Virus record (IMG/VR): IMGVR_UViG_3300048922_000060
Span: 1 to 31,254 of that record
Length of the DNA stretch: 31,254 nucleotides
Reading direction: 5' to 3' (one strand)
Source: a virus
This document shows, in pieces, positions 21,902-30,197 of this stretch (position 1 is its first letter; every line of letters starts with the position of its first letter). Below the pieces are notes generated by a model. That model searched no databases, was not told the origin of the DNA, and saw only the letters and a list, made by a program, of their open reading frames with translations. The translations under genes were made by a program, and so were the position numbers.

Positions 21902-22651
21902 ATGCCGCTGATCAGTGACATCCAGGTGCTTGAACCTGGCAGCGAAGTGCTGCTCTTTGAATTGGACGGCACGGACTACGGCGCGGATGTTTTGCGCTTC
22001 CACGGGCACGCGATACCGCACACGGCTGCCGAGTTGATCGCCGCCGGCGACGACGCGGACCAGCTGCCGGCGAAAGCGATTTACTGGCAGGGCAACGAGT
22101 ACAGCGCCTGGCCGATGCAGATCGAAGGCATCGAGGCGAACGGCGACGGCACGGCGGTTCGGCCCACGTTGTCGGTCGGCAACGTCAATGGGCGCATTAC
22201 TGCGCTCTGTCTGGCGTTCGAGGATCTGCTCGAGTTCAAGCTGACGATGCGCCACACGCTGGGCACGTACCTGGACGCGGCGAACTTCCCGGCCGGCAAC
22301 CCAACGGCAGATCTGACCCAGGAGACGATCGAGGTCTGGTACATCGACCAAAAAATGAACGAGGACGGGGAAACGGTCAGCTGGGAGCTGGCCAGCCCGG
22401 GCGACGTCGGTAACGAGTCGATTGGGCGGCAGGCCACGACGCTGTGCCATTGGTGCCTCACTGGCGGTTACCGGGGGCCGAACTGTGGCTATACCGGCCC
22501 TTACGTGACCAAGGACGGTGTCGTCACGGACAACCCTGAACTGGACGAGTGTGATGCCACGTTGGGCAAGGGATGCATCCCACGCTTCGGCGAGGGAAAC
22601 CCGTTGCCGTTCGGTGGCTTCCCGGCCGTTTCGCTGATCGCACGGAGCTGA
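21902..22651 (+). CDS. Minor tail protein L-like, probable [4Fe-4S] protein
   Basis: Encodes 249 residues. The first 170 residues (FELDGTDYGADVLRFHGH, YWQGNEYSAWPMQIEG, FEDLLEFKLTMRHTLGTYLD) match lambda L, which forms part of the tail tip ring. The C-terminal domain keeps the cysteines that in lambda L bind an iron-sulfur cluster: C182 and C185 in LCHWC, C195 in PNCGY, C217 in DECD and C225 in KGC. Four of these five should be the ligands. The gene is intact and close to lambda L in length (232). Confidence 0.9.
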   Translation: MPLISDIQVLEPGSEVLLFELDGTDYGADVLRFHGHAIPHTAAELIAAGDDADQLPAKAIYWQGNEYSAWPMQIEGIEANGDGTAVRPTLSVGNVNGRITALCLAFEDLLEFKLTMRHTLGTYLDAANFPAGNPTADLTQETIEVWYIDQKMNEDGETVSWELASPGDVGNESIGRQATTLCHWCLTGGYRGPNCGYTGPYVTKDGVVTDNPELDECDATLGKGCIPRFGEGNPLPFGGFPAVSLIARS

Positions 22652-22652
22652 C

Positions 22653-23417
22653 ATGCGCAAACACATTCTGAACGCGATCCAGGCACACGCGGCGGCAGAG
22701 TACCCGAAAGAGTGCTGCGGGCTGCTGCTCGCCGTGGGCCGCAAACAGCAGTACTGCCCGTGCCGCAACGTCGCGACCGAGCCGAACGAAGAGTTCCGGA
22801 TCGATCCCGAGGAGTACGCAGCGGCCGAAGACGTCGGCGAAGTGATTGGCGTGGTGCACTCGCATCCGGACGCCACCAGCCGACCGTCACCGCGCGACCT
22901 GGCCATGTGTGAGGCGACGGCCATGCCGTGGCACATCATCAGCTGGCCAGAGGGCGACCTGCGCACCGTCATGCCGTCCGGCGAGGTGCCGCTGCTCAAG
23001 CGGCCATTCGTACACGGTGCCTGGGATTGCTGGCAGGTCTGCGCCGATTGGTACAAGCGCGAGTGGGGGCTGGAATTCGAAGCCTTCAAGCGCGCTGACG
23101 GCTGGTGGGAGAGCAAGGACAACACCAGCCTGTACGAGGCGAACTACGAAGCCGCCGGCTTCTATCGGGTCGACCAGCCGCAGCGCGGCGATATGATCGT
23201 GATGGAAGTGGGGCGCACGGTTTACCCGAATCACGCCGGCATCTTTCTCGGCGCTGATCCGGCGTTGCCCGGCGAGGATGCCGCGACGTTCGGCCCCGGG
23301 CCTTTCCTGCTGCACCACCTGTATGGTAGGCCGTCAGAGGTCATTGTCTTCGGAGGGCCGTGGCTCGAACGGACGCGCCTGATTCTCAGGCACAGGGGGG
23401 CAGGATTAAGCACATAA
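22653..23417 (+). CDS. Tail tip assembly peptidase K-like (JAMM plus NlpC/P60)
   Basis: Encodes 254 residues in two domains. The N-terminal JAMM/Mov34 metallopeptidase domain has E20 and the signature HSHPDATSRPSPRD with H69, H71, S79 and D82. The C-terminal NlpC/P60 domain has the catalytic cysteine C126 (GAWDCWQVC) and histidine H194 (NHAGIFLG), with H221/H222 as possible third residue. Both active sites look complete. In lambda K takes part in tail tip assembly and may degrade peptidoglycan locally during infection. The next two genes are accessory insertions. Confidence 0.9.
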   Translation: MRKHILNAIQAHAAAEYPKECCGLLLAVGRKQQYCPCRNVATEPNEEFRIDPEEYAAAEDVGEVIGVVHSHPDATSRPSPRDLAMCEATAMPWHIISWPEGDLRTVMPSGEVPLLKRPFVHGAWDCWQVCADWYKREWGLEFEAFKRADGWWESKDNTSLYEANYEAAGFYRVDQPQRGDMIVMEVGRTVYPNHAGIFLGADPALPGEDAATFGPGPFLLHHLYGRPSEVIVFGGPWLERTRLILRHRGAGLST

Positions 23418-23491
23418 TGTTGGAGAGTTTTCCGTGGTGGAGGCAAAGACCGTCGAATGATAATCTCATTTTTTTCAGACGATGGATCGCA

Positions 23492-23890
23492 ATGATCGAC
23501 AAGCTTCTAACTACTGCACTTGCATGCGCTGTTTTGCTCGGCTCCCCATCTGCAATGGCTTGGACTGATGACGGTGGGAAGATAGTTTTTAGTCGTGGCG
23601 AAATAGACCATTGTTCGCAACTAGCCCTCGACGCTGGCGCGATAATGCTCGGCAGGCAGGCAAATGAGCCGCCTTATTTTGATCGAGACCAATATGAAGT
23701 GCCATCAGCGGCGAGAAAAAGCATGCGGGAAAGTTTGTCACGAATGGTGCTTACCTACCCCGTACGAGACACTGCTGAAGAAAGGCAGAACGATCTTAAG
23801 GACTTTATGAAGTCGGCGAAGCTGATCTGCATAAAAGGCTATATGGAGTCGGTTCCTGCGAGCCCTCACGCACAGACAGCAGCACCCTGA
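23492..23890 (+). CDS. Predicted secreted accessory protein (moron)
   Basis: Encodes 132 residues from the ATG at 23492. It begins with a clear signal peptide (MIDKLLTTALACAVLLGSPS then AMA, cleavage likely after residue 23). The mature part has two cysteines (HCSQ and LICIK) that could form a disulfide in the periplasm, and is otherwise helical and charged. No family is recognised. A longer in-frame version from 23417 would spoil the signal peptide. A -10-like GATAAT lies at 23459-23464 with no convincing -35. The gene lies between K and I, outside the conserved tail set, followed by a lipoprotein gene. Confidence 0.6.
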   Translation: MIDKLLTTALACAVLLGSPSAMAWTDDGGKIVFSRGEIDHCSQLALDAGAIMLGRQANEPPYFDRDQYEVPSAARKSMRESLSRMVLTYPVRDTAEERQNDLKDFMKSAKLICIKGYMESVPASPHAQTAAP

Positions 23891-23898
23891 CCCTTTCG

Positions 23899-23916
23899 GT
23901 GCACAAATTTTTGCAC
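23899..23916. promoter_or_regulatory. 18-bp near-perfect dyad upstream of the lipoprotein gene
   Basis: GTGCACAAATTTTTGCAC is a palindrome but for one pair, centred on AAATTT. It lies 48 bases before the lipoprotein ATG and eight bases after the previous stop. It resembles an operator for a dimeric repressor more than a terminator. Binding protein unknown. Confidence 0.35.
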
Positions 23917-23964
23917 GCTTCCAGCGGGTGTTACATTGCCAGCATTTCCACAGGAGTGACCTTC

Positions 23965-24387
23965 ATGAAACTGATCGTAGGAGCGCTGGCGGTAGCGTTG
24001 TTGGCTGGGTGTGCATCGTCAGCTATTCCGGTTAGCCAGGCTGATCCGGTGCCGCGTGATGAGCTGTACGCGTTTCAGACCAAGCCAGCCGGCGAAAGCG
24101 GCAAGGTAACGGTTGTCCGGGATTCGGGAATGGTTGGATCTGGTTGTGACATCGTCGTGTACGTCGATGGCCGGAAGGCCGCGAAAATCGGCACTGGTCA
24201 ACGCGCCTCCTTTTACCTGCCGCCGGGGAATCCAAGTATTGGAGCAGGTCTCGCTGGCTCCGGACTGTGCGGCGGGGCAGCCATTCGTACGATTTCTGCC
24301 AATGTGCAAAGTGGCAAAGAAAGCCTCTACCGAATCAGTGGAGACATGAGCGGCTTCTTTCTCGGACCGTATGTCGATTATCAGTAA
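23965..24387 (+). CDS. Phage-encoded lipoprotein (moron)
   Basis: Encodes 140 residues from the ATG at 23965, with AGGAG eight bases upstream. The lipobox LLAGC places the acylated cysteine at residue 16, with serine or alanine after it, so outer-membrane sorting is likely. The mature part (FQTKPAGESGKVTVVRDSGM, then CDIVVYVDGRKAAKIGTGQRASFYLPPG) is beta-rich and resembles DUF2846-like bacterial lipoproteins. Prophage lipoproteins often change surface properties or block phage adsorption. A strong terminator follows the gene, so it forms an independent unit with the secreted protein before it. Confidence 0.75.
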   Translation: MKLIVGALAVALLAGCASSAIPVSQADPVPRDELYAFQTKPAGESGKVTVVRDSGMVGSGCDIVVYVDGRKAAKIGTGQRASFYLPPGNPSIGAGLAGSGLCGGAAIRTISANVQSGKESLYRISGDMSGFFLGPYVDYQ

Positions 24388-24403
24388 ATCAATTCGCAAT
24401 CAG

Positions 24404-24424
24404 CCGCCTTCGGGCGGTTTTTTT
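24404..24424 (+). terminator. Rho-independent terminator after the lipoprotein gene
   Basis: Stem CCGCC/GGCGG with a TTCG tetraloop is followed by seven Ts. The downstream flank ATGCCTGGAG carries the ribosome site of gene I and repeats almost exactly after the terminator at 25545. Confidence 0.85.
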
Positions 24425-24440
24425 ATGCCTGGAGAAAATC

Positions 24441-25043
24441 ATGCTATCGAGCGTTGCTCACTATCAGCCGATGACTACGATCAAGCTGTCCGGGTCTCTT
24501 GCGGCCAAGTTTGGCAGAGTTCATCGTCGAGTCTTGGATTCTGGTCAGGCGTGGGAAGCGTTCCGAGCATTGAAGGCGACGCTTGAGGGATTCAAGGAGG
24601 AAATTCAGCGTCTTGATCGACTGGGCATGCGCTTCGCGGTGTTCCGCAATCGAAAGAACGTTGGCGAAGCGGAATTTGGCTTGGGTGGCGCAACCGACAT
24701 TCGTATTGTGCCGGTCATCCACGGAAGCAAGAAGGCTGGGTTGATTCAAACCATTGTCGGTGCTGTTCTGATCGTTGCCGGTACGTTTCTTTCGACCACG
24801 CCATTTGGTGCGCCACTGATTGGCGCGGGTATCGGCCTTGTCGCCGGCGGCGTAATCCAGATGCTCAGCCCGCAAGCCTCAGGCCTGAAGCAAAGCGCAT
24901 CCCCCGAAAACGCACCGTCCTACGCCTTCGGCAGCGCCAAGAACACCACGGCCAGCGGCAACCCGGTACCGATTTGCATCGGCGAACGCCGCTGGGGTGG
25001 GATGATCATCTCGGCTTCAATTTCGGCCGAGGACAAGGTGTGA
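24441..25043 (+). CDS. Tail tip assembly protein I-like
   Basis: Encodes 200 residues from the ATG at 24441 (CTGGAG upstream). The order of features fits lambda I: a beta-rich N-terminal half (TTIKLSGSLAAKFGRVHRRVLDSGQAWEAFRAL), the RIVPVIHGSKKAG junction, a hydrophobic glycine-rich segment (residues about 108-148, LIQTIVGAVLIVAGTFLSTT) and a C-terminal YAFGSAKNTTASGNPVPICIGE. I is needed for tail tip assembly but is absent from the virion in lambda. Gene K lies two accessory genes upstream and J one accessory gene downstream. Confidence 0.9.
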   Translation: MLSSVAHYQPMTTIKLSGSLAAKFGRVHRRVLDSGQAWEAFRALKATLEGFKEEIQRLDRLGMRFAVFRNRKNVGEAEFGLGGATDIRIVPVIHGSKKAGLIQTIVGAVLIVAGTFLSTTPFGAPLIGAGIGLVAGGVIQMLSPQASGLKQSASPENAPSYAFGSAKNTTASGNPVPICIGERRWGGMIISASISAEDKV

Positions 25044-25093
25044 TGCCAATCTGATACCCTTTGCAGTTCGCGAATATCAGAATGGAGTCAACT

Positions 25094-25543
25094 GTGATAG
25101 GTGTAATTGTCAGACTAGAATTAAGTGATATTGACTTGGCCAAATTGGACTGGGGATATGGCTTCAATCAACCAGTTAAGAATTTGAGTATTGATGATTT
25201 TCGTTACTTCGTAACCTGTGTCGGCGACCAGGTTAAGTTTGTAGCTAAAGTGTCGAAGGCTTTCGTTTTGCCGAATGATGACAAAAAGCCTTGGCATGTA
25301 GAGTTCTCGGAAATTTGCGAAGTGACCAGTACCCGGATGGATCTTGGCCACAGGTTCGACAAACAAGTGCTCATTAATAAAGAGCATGAAGAAGAACTTC
25401 GCTTGATTATCGCAAGAGATTCAACCAAATCACGGCCCGCGCAGGTGCCACTGCATTTGTCCATAAAGGAAGCCGAAGCTGCGCTCCGGGTTAGATATGG
25501 GCTTATTGATGAGGGGCGAGTCGAAATTTCACTTCACAACTAA
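25094..25543 (+). CDS. Unrecognised accessory protein between I and J (moron)
   Basis: Encodes 149 residues if the GTG at 25094 is the start; GGAG six bases upstream favours it over the ATG at 25082 and a TTG at 25061, which have no site. The protein is soluble: beta strands and aromatics in the first half (LDWGYGFNQPVKNLSIDDFRYFV, FVAKVSKAFVLPNDDKKPW), charged helices in the second. The first half could be PUA/EVE-like, but that is only an impression. It is markedly more AT-rich than I and J and closed by its own terminator. Function unknown. Confidence 0.6.
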   Translation: MIGVIVRLELSDIDLAKLDWGYGFNQPVKNLSIDDFRYFVTCVGDQVKFVAKVSKAFVLPNDDKKPWHVEFSEICEVTSTRMDLGHRFDKQVLINKEHEEELRLIIARDSTKSRPAQVPLHLSIKEAEAALRVRYGLIDEGRVEISLHN

Positions 25544-25544
25544 C

Positions 25545-25572
25545 AAAAAACCGCCCGCGAGGCGGTTTTTTT
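25545..25572 (+). terminator. Strong, symmetric Rho-independent terminator
   Basis: An 11-bp stem AAAAAACCGCC/GGCGGTTTTTT with loop CGCGA ends in seven Ts and starts with six As, so it can work in both directions. It isolates the moron from the J-like gene. Confidence 0.85.
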
Positions 25573-25588
25573 ACGCCTGGAGGAAAGC

Positions 25589-28500
25589 ATGGGCGCAGCA
25601 CAAAAGGAAATCTACGGCGAGAAGGGCGGCAGCAGCAAGCCGAAGTCGCCGGTCGAAGCCAGCGACAGCCTGCGCTCGACCAACCTGGCAAAGCTGCTGA
25701 TCGCCGTGGGCGAGGGCGAATTCGACAGCGTCCCGACCGAATACGACATCTACCTGGACAACACGCCGATCCGCGATGCCAGCGGCAACTACAACTTCCC
25801 GGGTGTGAAGTGGGACTGGCGCCCGGGCTCCGTGGATCAGACCTACATCCCGGGCATCCCGTCCGTTGAGAACGAGACGTCGCTGAACATCGAGTTACGC
25901 AGCGACTCGCCGTGGGTGCGCTCGATCACCAATACCCAGCTGTCGGCCGTGCGCATGCGCCTGGCTTGGCCAGCGCTTCAGCAGTCTGACGATCAGGGCA
26001 ACATCGGCGGTTACCGTATCGAATACGCCATCGACGTGGCCACCGATGGCGGCGCCTATCAGCAGGTGCTGGTGGATGCCGTCGACGGCAAGACCACGAC
26101 CCGCTACGAGCGCTCGCGCCGCATCGATCTGCCGGACTCCACCACGGGCTGGCAGATCCGCGTGCGCCGTCTGACGCCGAACCAGAACAGCAACAAGATC
26201 GCTGACACCATGCTGGTGGCCGGTTACACCGAGGTGATCGACGCCAAGCTGCGCTATCCAAACACCGCGCTGCTCTACATCGAATTCGACGCCGAGCAGT
26301 TCACCAATATTCCGGCCGTGACCGTGAAGTGCAAGGCCCGGCGCTGGATGGTGCCGAGCAACTACGACCCGATCCTGCGCACCTATACCGGGACGTGGGA
26401 TGGCTCGATGAAGTCGGCCTGGACCAACAATCCGGCGTGGATCACCTACGGTATCTGCACGAATGAAATGTTCGGCCTGGGCAAGCGCATCAAGCCGTTC
26501 ATGGTCGACAAGTGGGAGCTGTACCGGATCGCGCAGTATTGCGACCAGTTGGTGCCGAACGGGCTCGGCGGTCAGGAGCCACGCTTTCTCTGTGACATGA
26601 ACCTGCAGGGCAAGGCTGATGCCTGGTCGTTACTGCGCGACATCTCGGCGATTTACCGGGGCATGACCTACTGGGCTCAGGGGCAGCTGGTGATGCAGGC
26701 GGACATGCCGCGCGCGCAGGACTTCGACTATGTCTTCACCCGGGCAAACGTCATCGACGGGAAGTTCTCGTATGGCAGCGCATCGGCGAAGACCCGGTAC
26801 ACCCGGGCGTTGGTCAGCTACGACAACCCGGCCAACAACTACGATACTGACGTCATCCCGTTCGCCGATCTGGATTTGCAGCGCCGGTACGGCGACCGGC
26901 CGACCGAACTGAGCGCCATTGGCTGCACCCGGGCGTCCGAGGCTCAGCGCCGAGGTAAGTGGGCGATCCTCAGCAACAACCAAGACCGCTCCGTGTCTTT
27001 CAAGACCGGCATGGAGGGTGTGATCCCGTTGCCGGGATACATCATCCCTGTCGCGGATTCGCTGCTGGCAGGGCGGGAGGTTGGCGGGCGGATCTCGTCG
27101 GCGGCCGGCCGCGTGGTGACGCTCGACCGTGACACCCTGGCCAGGGCCGGTGATCGATTGATCATCAACCTGCCCGGCGGGCGCGCTGAAGGCCGCACGG
27201 TGCAGAGCGTTAACGGCCGCGCAGTAACCGTCACGACCAACTACAGCGAGCCGCCGGTGGCACAACTTCAATGGGCGCTTGACGCGGATGACCTGGCGAT
27301 CCCGCTATACCGCGTCCTTCGCACCAAGCGCACGACCGAAGGCGACTTCGAAATCAGCGCGTTGCAGTTCGAACCGAGCAAGTTCGCGTACATCGACACC
27401 GGCGCCCGCCTGGAAGAACGGCCGATCAGCGTGATTCCGATCACCGTGGTTCCGGCGCCGGCCAGCGTGACCGTCGCGTCGACGTCCTCGATCGTCCAAG
27501 GGCTTGCCGTGGCCACGATGACCATCAGTTGGCCTGCCGTGGATGGCGCGGTCGGCTATGACGTGGAGTGGCGCAAGGACAGCGGTAACTGGATCAAGCT
27601 GCAACGCACTGGCATGACCAACGTCGACGTGGTCGGCATTTACGCCGGCGCCTACGTGGCCCGGGTGCGGGCGGTGAGTGCGTACGACATCACTTCGATC
27701 TGGCGCAATTCGATCCTGACCAACCTCAGTGGTAAGCAGGGGTTGCCGCCGGCGCTGAGTTATCTGACGGCCACGCCGCTGTTGTTCGGCATCTACCTCA
27801 AGTGGGGATTCCCGGTCGGCGCCGAGGACAGCCAGCGAACAGAGATCTGGTACGGCCCGACCACGGAGCTGGACGCCGCCACCAAGTTGACTGATCTGGC
27901 GTACCCGCAGAGTGATTTCTCGATGCTCGGTCTACGCGCCGGCGTGACGTTTTATTTCTGGGGACGGATCGTCGACAAGATTGGCAACATCGGGCCGTGG
28001 TTCCCGATTGGCACGGGTGTTCAAGGCCAGTCGAGTGCAGACGCCGCTGCCATTCTGGAAATGATCGCCGGCGAGATTGGCCGCACGGAGCTGGGGCAGG
28101 ACATCCTCGACGAAATCGACAAGATCCCGGGGTTGCAGGCACAGATCGATGCGCTGGATGGGCTCAAGGGGTATGACCCAGACGCCACCTATGTCGAGTT
28201 CGACCTTGTAGTCGTCGGCAAGCGCATCTATCAAGCTACCGGCCCCGTACCTGTCGACACTCCACCGCCGAATCCTGCGTATTGGCTCGATGTGGGTCAA
28301 ACCGTGGAAACAGCAAATGGCCTGGCTCAACAGGTAGCGACCAACACCGCCGATATCGTTGAGCTCGACGGAGCGGTCACCGCCCAGGCTACGGCATTTG
28401 AAGCGTTGCGGGCGGCCTATCGAGATGACGACGGAGAGGGCGAACTGGCGGACGCTTTGAAAGGGTGGACCAGCACCGCCAGTATTGCCGAAGAGAGTCG

Positions 28501-29152
28501 GGTCAGGGCTTCGGAAGCCAAAGCTTCTGCCCGGAGAATCACTACCTTCGACGCCAAGATTGCTGAAAACTCGGCGAACATCACGCTGCTCGAGGAAGTG
28601 GTGGTTACCAACGAGCAGGCTACCGCCCAGCAGCTCACCCAACTGAGCACGAAGGTCGGGCAGCAGCAGACCGCGATCGAGCAGAACAGCTCAATCATCA
28701 ACGACGTGAACGGGAAGGTCACGGCGAGCTGGTCGGTGAAGATGCAGTACAACTCCGGGACGGGGCAGTACATCGCTGCGGGCATTGGGCTGGGGATTGA
28801 AAACAGCAGCGGCATTCTTCAAAGCCAGTTTCTGGTCAGCGCCGATCGGTTCGCCATCGTCAACACAATCGCGGGCGGAGCCATTGCGGTTCCGTTCGCG
28901 GTTCAGGGTGGGCAGACGTTCCTGAACTCGGCGTTCATCGCCGACGGCACCATCACCAACGCCAAGATCGGCAACTACATCAGTTCCACTAACTACATCG
29001 CCGGCCTGCAGGGCTGGATCCTCAACAAGGACGGCACGTTGGAAATCAACGGAATCGTCCCAGGGCAGGGCCGGCTGGTGATCAACTCACTGAACGTTTC
29101 GGTCTACGACGCCAACAACGTGTTGCGCGTCCGTCTTGGTTATCTGGGGTAA
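25589..29152 (+). CDS. Tail tip/host specificity protein J-like
   Basis: Encodes 1187 residues, AGGA upstream of the ATG. The N-terminal 600 residues (SLRSTNLAKLLIAVGEGEFD, then WVRSITNTQLSAVRMRLAWP) are the conserved tail-hub part of lambda J and T4 gp27-like proteins. Fibronectin-III-like modules follow at about 622-710 and 720-805. At about 858-905 a short segment GYDPDATYVEFDLVVVGKRI followed by NPAYW resembles carbohydrate-binding module 5/12. A helical coiled-coil region (about 910-1035) and a C-terminal part of the DUF1983 kind (about 1038-1125) follow. In lambda the C-terminus binds the receptor; here separate fibre genes downstream may share that work. Confidence 0.9.
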   Translation: MGAAQKEIYGEKGGSSKPKSPVEASDSLRSTNLAKLLIAVGEGEFDSVPTEYDIYLDNTPIRDASGNYNFPGVKWDWRPGSVDQTYIPGIPSVENETSLNIELRSDSPWVRSITNTQLSAVRMRLAWPALQQSDDQGNIGGYRIEYAIDVATDGGAYQQVLVDAVDGKTTTRYERSRRIDLPDSTTGWQIRVRRLTPNQNSNKIADTMLVAGYTEVIDAKLRYPNTALLYIEFDAEQFTNIPAVTVKCKARRWMVPSNYDPILRTYTGTWDGSMKSAWTNNPAWITYGICTNEMFGLGKRIKPFMVDKWELYRIAQYCDQLVPNGLGGQEPRFLCDMNLQGKADAWSLLRDISAIYRGMTYWAQGQLVMQADMPRAQDFDYVFTRANVIDGKFSYGSASAKTRYTRALVSYDNPANNYDTDVIPFADLDLQRRYGDRPTELSAIGCTRASEAQRRGKWAILSNNQDRSVSFKTGMEGVIPLPGYIIPVADSLLAGREVGGRISSAAGRVVTLDRDTLARAGDRLIINLPGGRAEGRTVQSVNGRAVTVTTNYSEPPVAQLQWALDADDLAIPLYRVLRTKRTTEGDFEISALQFEPSKFAYIDTGARLEERPISVIPITVVPAPASVTVASTSSIVQGLAVATMTISWPAVDGAVGYDVEWRKDSGNWIKLQRTGMTNVDVVGIYAGAYVARVRAVSAYDITSIWRNSILTNLSGKQGLPPALSYLTATPLLFGIYLKWGFPVGAEDSQRTEIWYGPTTELDAATKLTDLAYPQSDFSMLGLRAGVTFYFWGRIVDKIGNIGPWFPIGTGVQGQSSADAAAILEMIAGEIGRTELGQDILDEIDKIPGLQAQIDALDGLKGYDPDATYVEFDLVVVGKRIYQATGPVPVDTPPPNPAYWLDVGQTVETANGLAQQVATNTADIVELDGAVTAQATAFEALRAAYRDDDGEGELADALKGWTSTASIAEESRVRASEAKASARRITTFDAKIAENSANITLLEEVVVTNEQATAQQLTQLSTKVGQQQTAIEQNSSIINDVNGKVTASWSVKMQYNSGTGQYIAAGIGLGIENSSGILQSQFLVSADRFAIVNTIAGGAIAVPFAVQGGQTFLNSAFIADGTITNAKIGNYISSTNYIAGLQGWILNKDGTLEINGIVPGQGRLVINSLNVSVYDANNVLRVRLGYLG

Positions 29153-29155
29153 TAA

Positions 29156-29512
29156 ATGGCTCTATTTGGCTTGCGTGTATTTGACGAGAGCGGCCGGCTC
29201 GCCATGGACACGAACAGCTTCACTTACCAGGTGCTATGGCAGGGTGTGATCGACTTCAGCGGCGCCGCCACCATTTACACCTTCAACATTCCTGGCTTCA
29301 ACCCCGCGAACTGCGTGTTCATGATCATCCCGACCCGGATTCAGGATGTGCAGTCATCGGAAACGGATGGTTTAGGGAATAGCAAGTCATACCCCTATGT
29401 CACGCCATCGGCCGGTCAGGTTGTCGTCAGGAACAAGAATCCTTCCGCAAGTGCAACCACTGTTGCCAGTCGGATTGTCGCAAAGGCTTACGCCATCAGG
29501 TACGCCACATGA
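29156..29512 (+). CDS. Small distal tail protein after J
   Basis: Encodes 118 residues, starting three bases after the J stop. The sequence (GLRVFDESGRLAMDTNSFTY, then FNIPGFNPANCVFMIIP) is beta-rich without signal or membrane segment and resembles short proteins after J in prophages, some of which are listed under unnamed families. It is coupled by ATGA to the next gene. Probably a virion component of the tail tip or fibre base; unproven. Confidence 0.6.
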   Translation: MALFGLRVFDESGRLAMDTNSFTYQVLWQGVIDFSGAATIYTFNIPGFNPANCVFMIIPTRIQDVQSSETDGLGNSKSYPYVTPSAGQVVVRNKNPSASATTVASRIVAKAYAIRYAT

Positions 29513-30171
29513 GCTATGGCTTTCAAAGCATCAATGACAATGCATTTGTGCAAATCGATTCCGATGCGCCCAGGCTTTGCATGCTGACGAAGGGAGCTTA
29601 CTCGGGGGTGGATACCGCGACGGCGGCCTTTGCCAGAGCAATTACGAGTCAGGACCCGCCGCTGGTCTTCATAAGGCCGGATCAATCTGGCGGCATTCAG
29701 GTACCGATATCAGTCTGGTTTGCAGGTGGCCCGGGAAACTGGACCGGATTCGCGATGAAGGCATCGAACGTAAACTCCACCTTAAGCGGGCAGTATTTTG
29801 TTGCTGCCTGGGCCTCGATGGGAACGGCATCTTACGGGTTGCGCCTGTGGGACCAGAATGCAGCGCTTGTCTATGACAGCGGAGCGCCGGCAGTGGTGGT
29901 GACGTTCGCTGCTGGTAACTGGACTTATCTCGGTATGGAGCAGCTATCGGTAGGGCGGAGGTATTTTTGGGGCATCAACAAAAGTCTGGGGACGGGTGAG
30001 TATGTGTCGCTGAATCCTTTCACGATGAACTGCCACAACGAAGGATCCGGTGGCGGTTGTGCTCTTGGGGTGGATTACGCAAACGGTCGGATCATGATGT
30101 ACAGCCTCGCCTTCAATGCCTGGATTGACCAAGGTCACCGGCCGTTCCTCTGCGCCAAATTGCTGGCCTGA
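29509..30171 (+). CDS. Distal tail/fibre-associated protein
   Basis: Encodes 220 residues. It shares the beta-rich look of the previous gene (YGFQSINDNAFVQIDSDAPR, then TASYGLRLWDQNAALVYDSG). The second half (NWTYLGMEQLSVGRRYFWG) may form a beta-sandwich. I do not recognise a named family. Position between J and the fibre gene and ATGA coupling suggest a receptor-binding or fibre-base protein of the tail tip. Confidence 0.6.
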   Translation: MSYGFQSINDNAFVQIDSDAPRLCMLTKGAYSGVDTATAAFARAITSQDPPLVFIRPDQSGGIQVPISVWFAGGPGNWTGFAMKASNVNSTLSGQYFVAAWASMGTASYGLRLWDQNAALVYDSGAPAVVVTFAAGNWTYLGMEQLSVGRRYFWGINKSLGTGEYVSLNPFTMNCHNEGSGGGCALGVDYANGRIMMYSLAFNAWIDQGHRPFLCAKLLA

Positions 30172-30197
30172 CTCAAACACTTTCTGGAGAAAAATCG

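Noticed and set aside
21368-23125. 585-codon open frame on the minus strand across M, L and K
   Set aside because: Its translation is low in family signals, and the plus strand holds three well-recognised tail genes with catalytic and metal-binding residues.
23360-23491. Longer version of the secreted protein starting inside K
   Set aside because: It would hide the signal peptide inside the protein; the ATG at 23492 gives a standard signal sequence.
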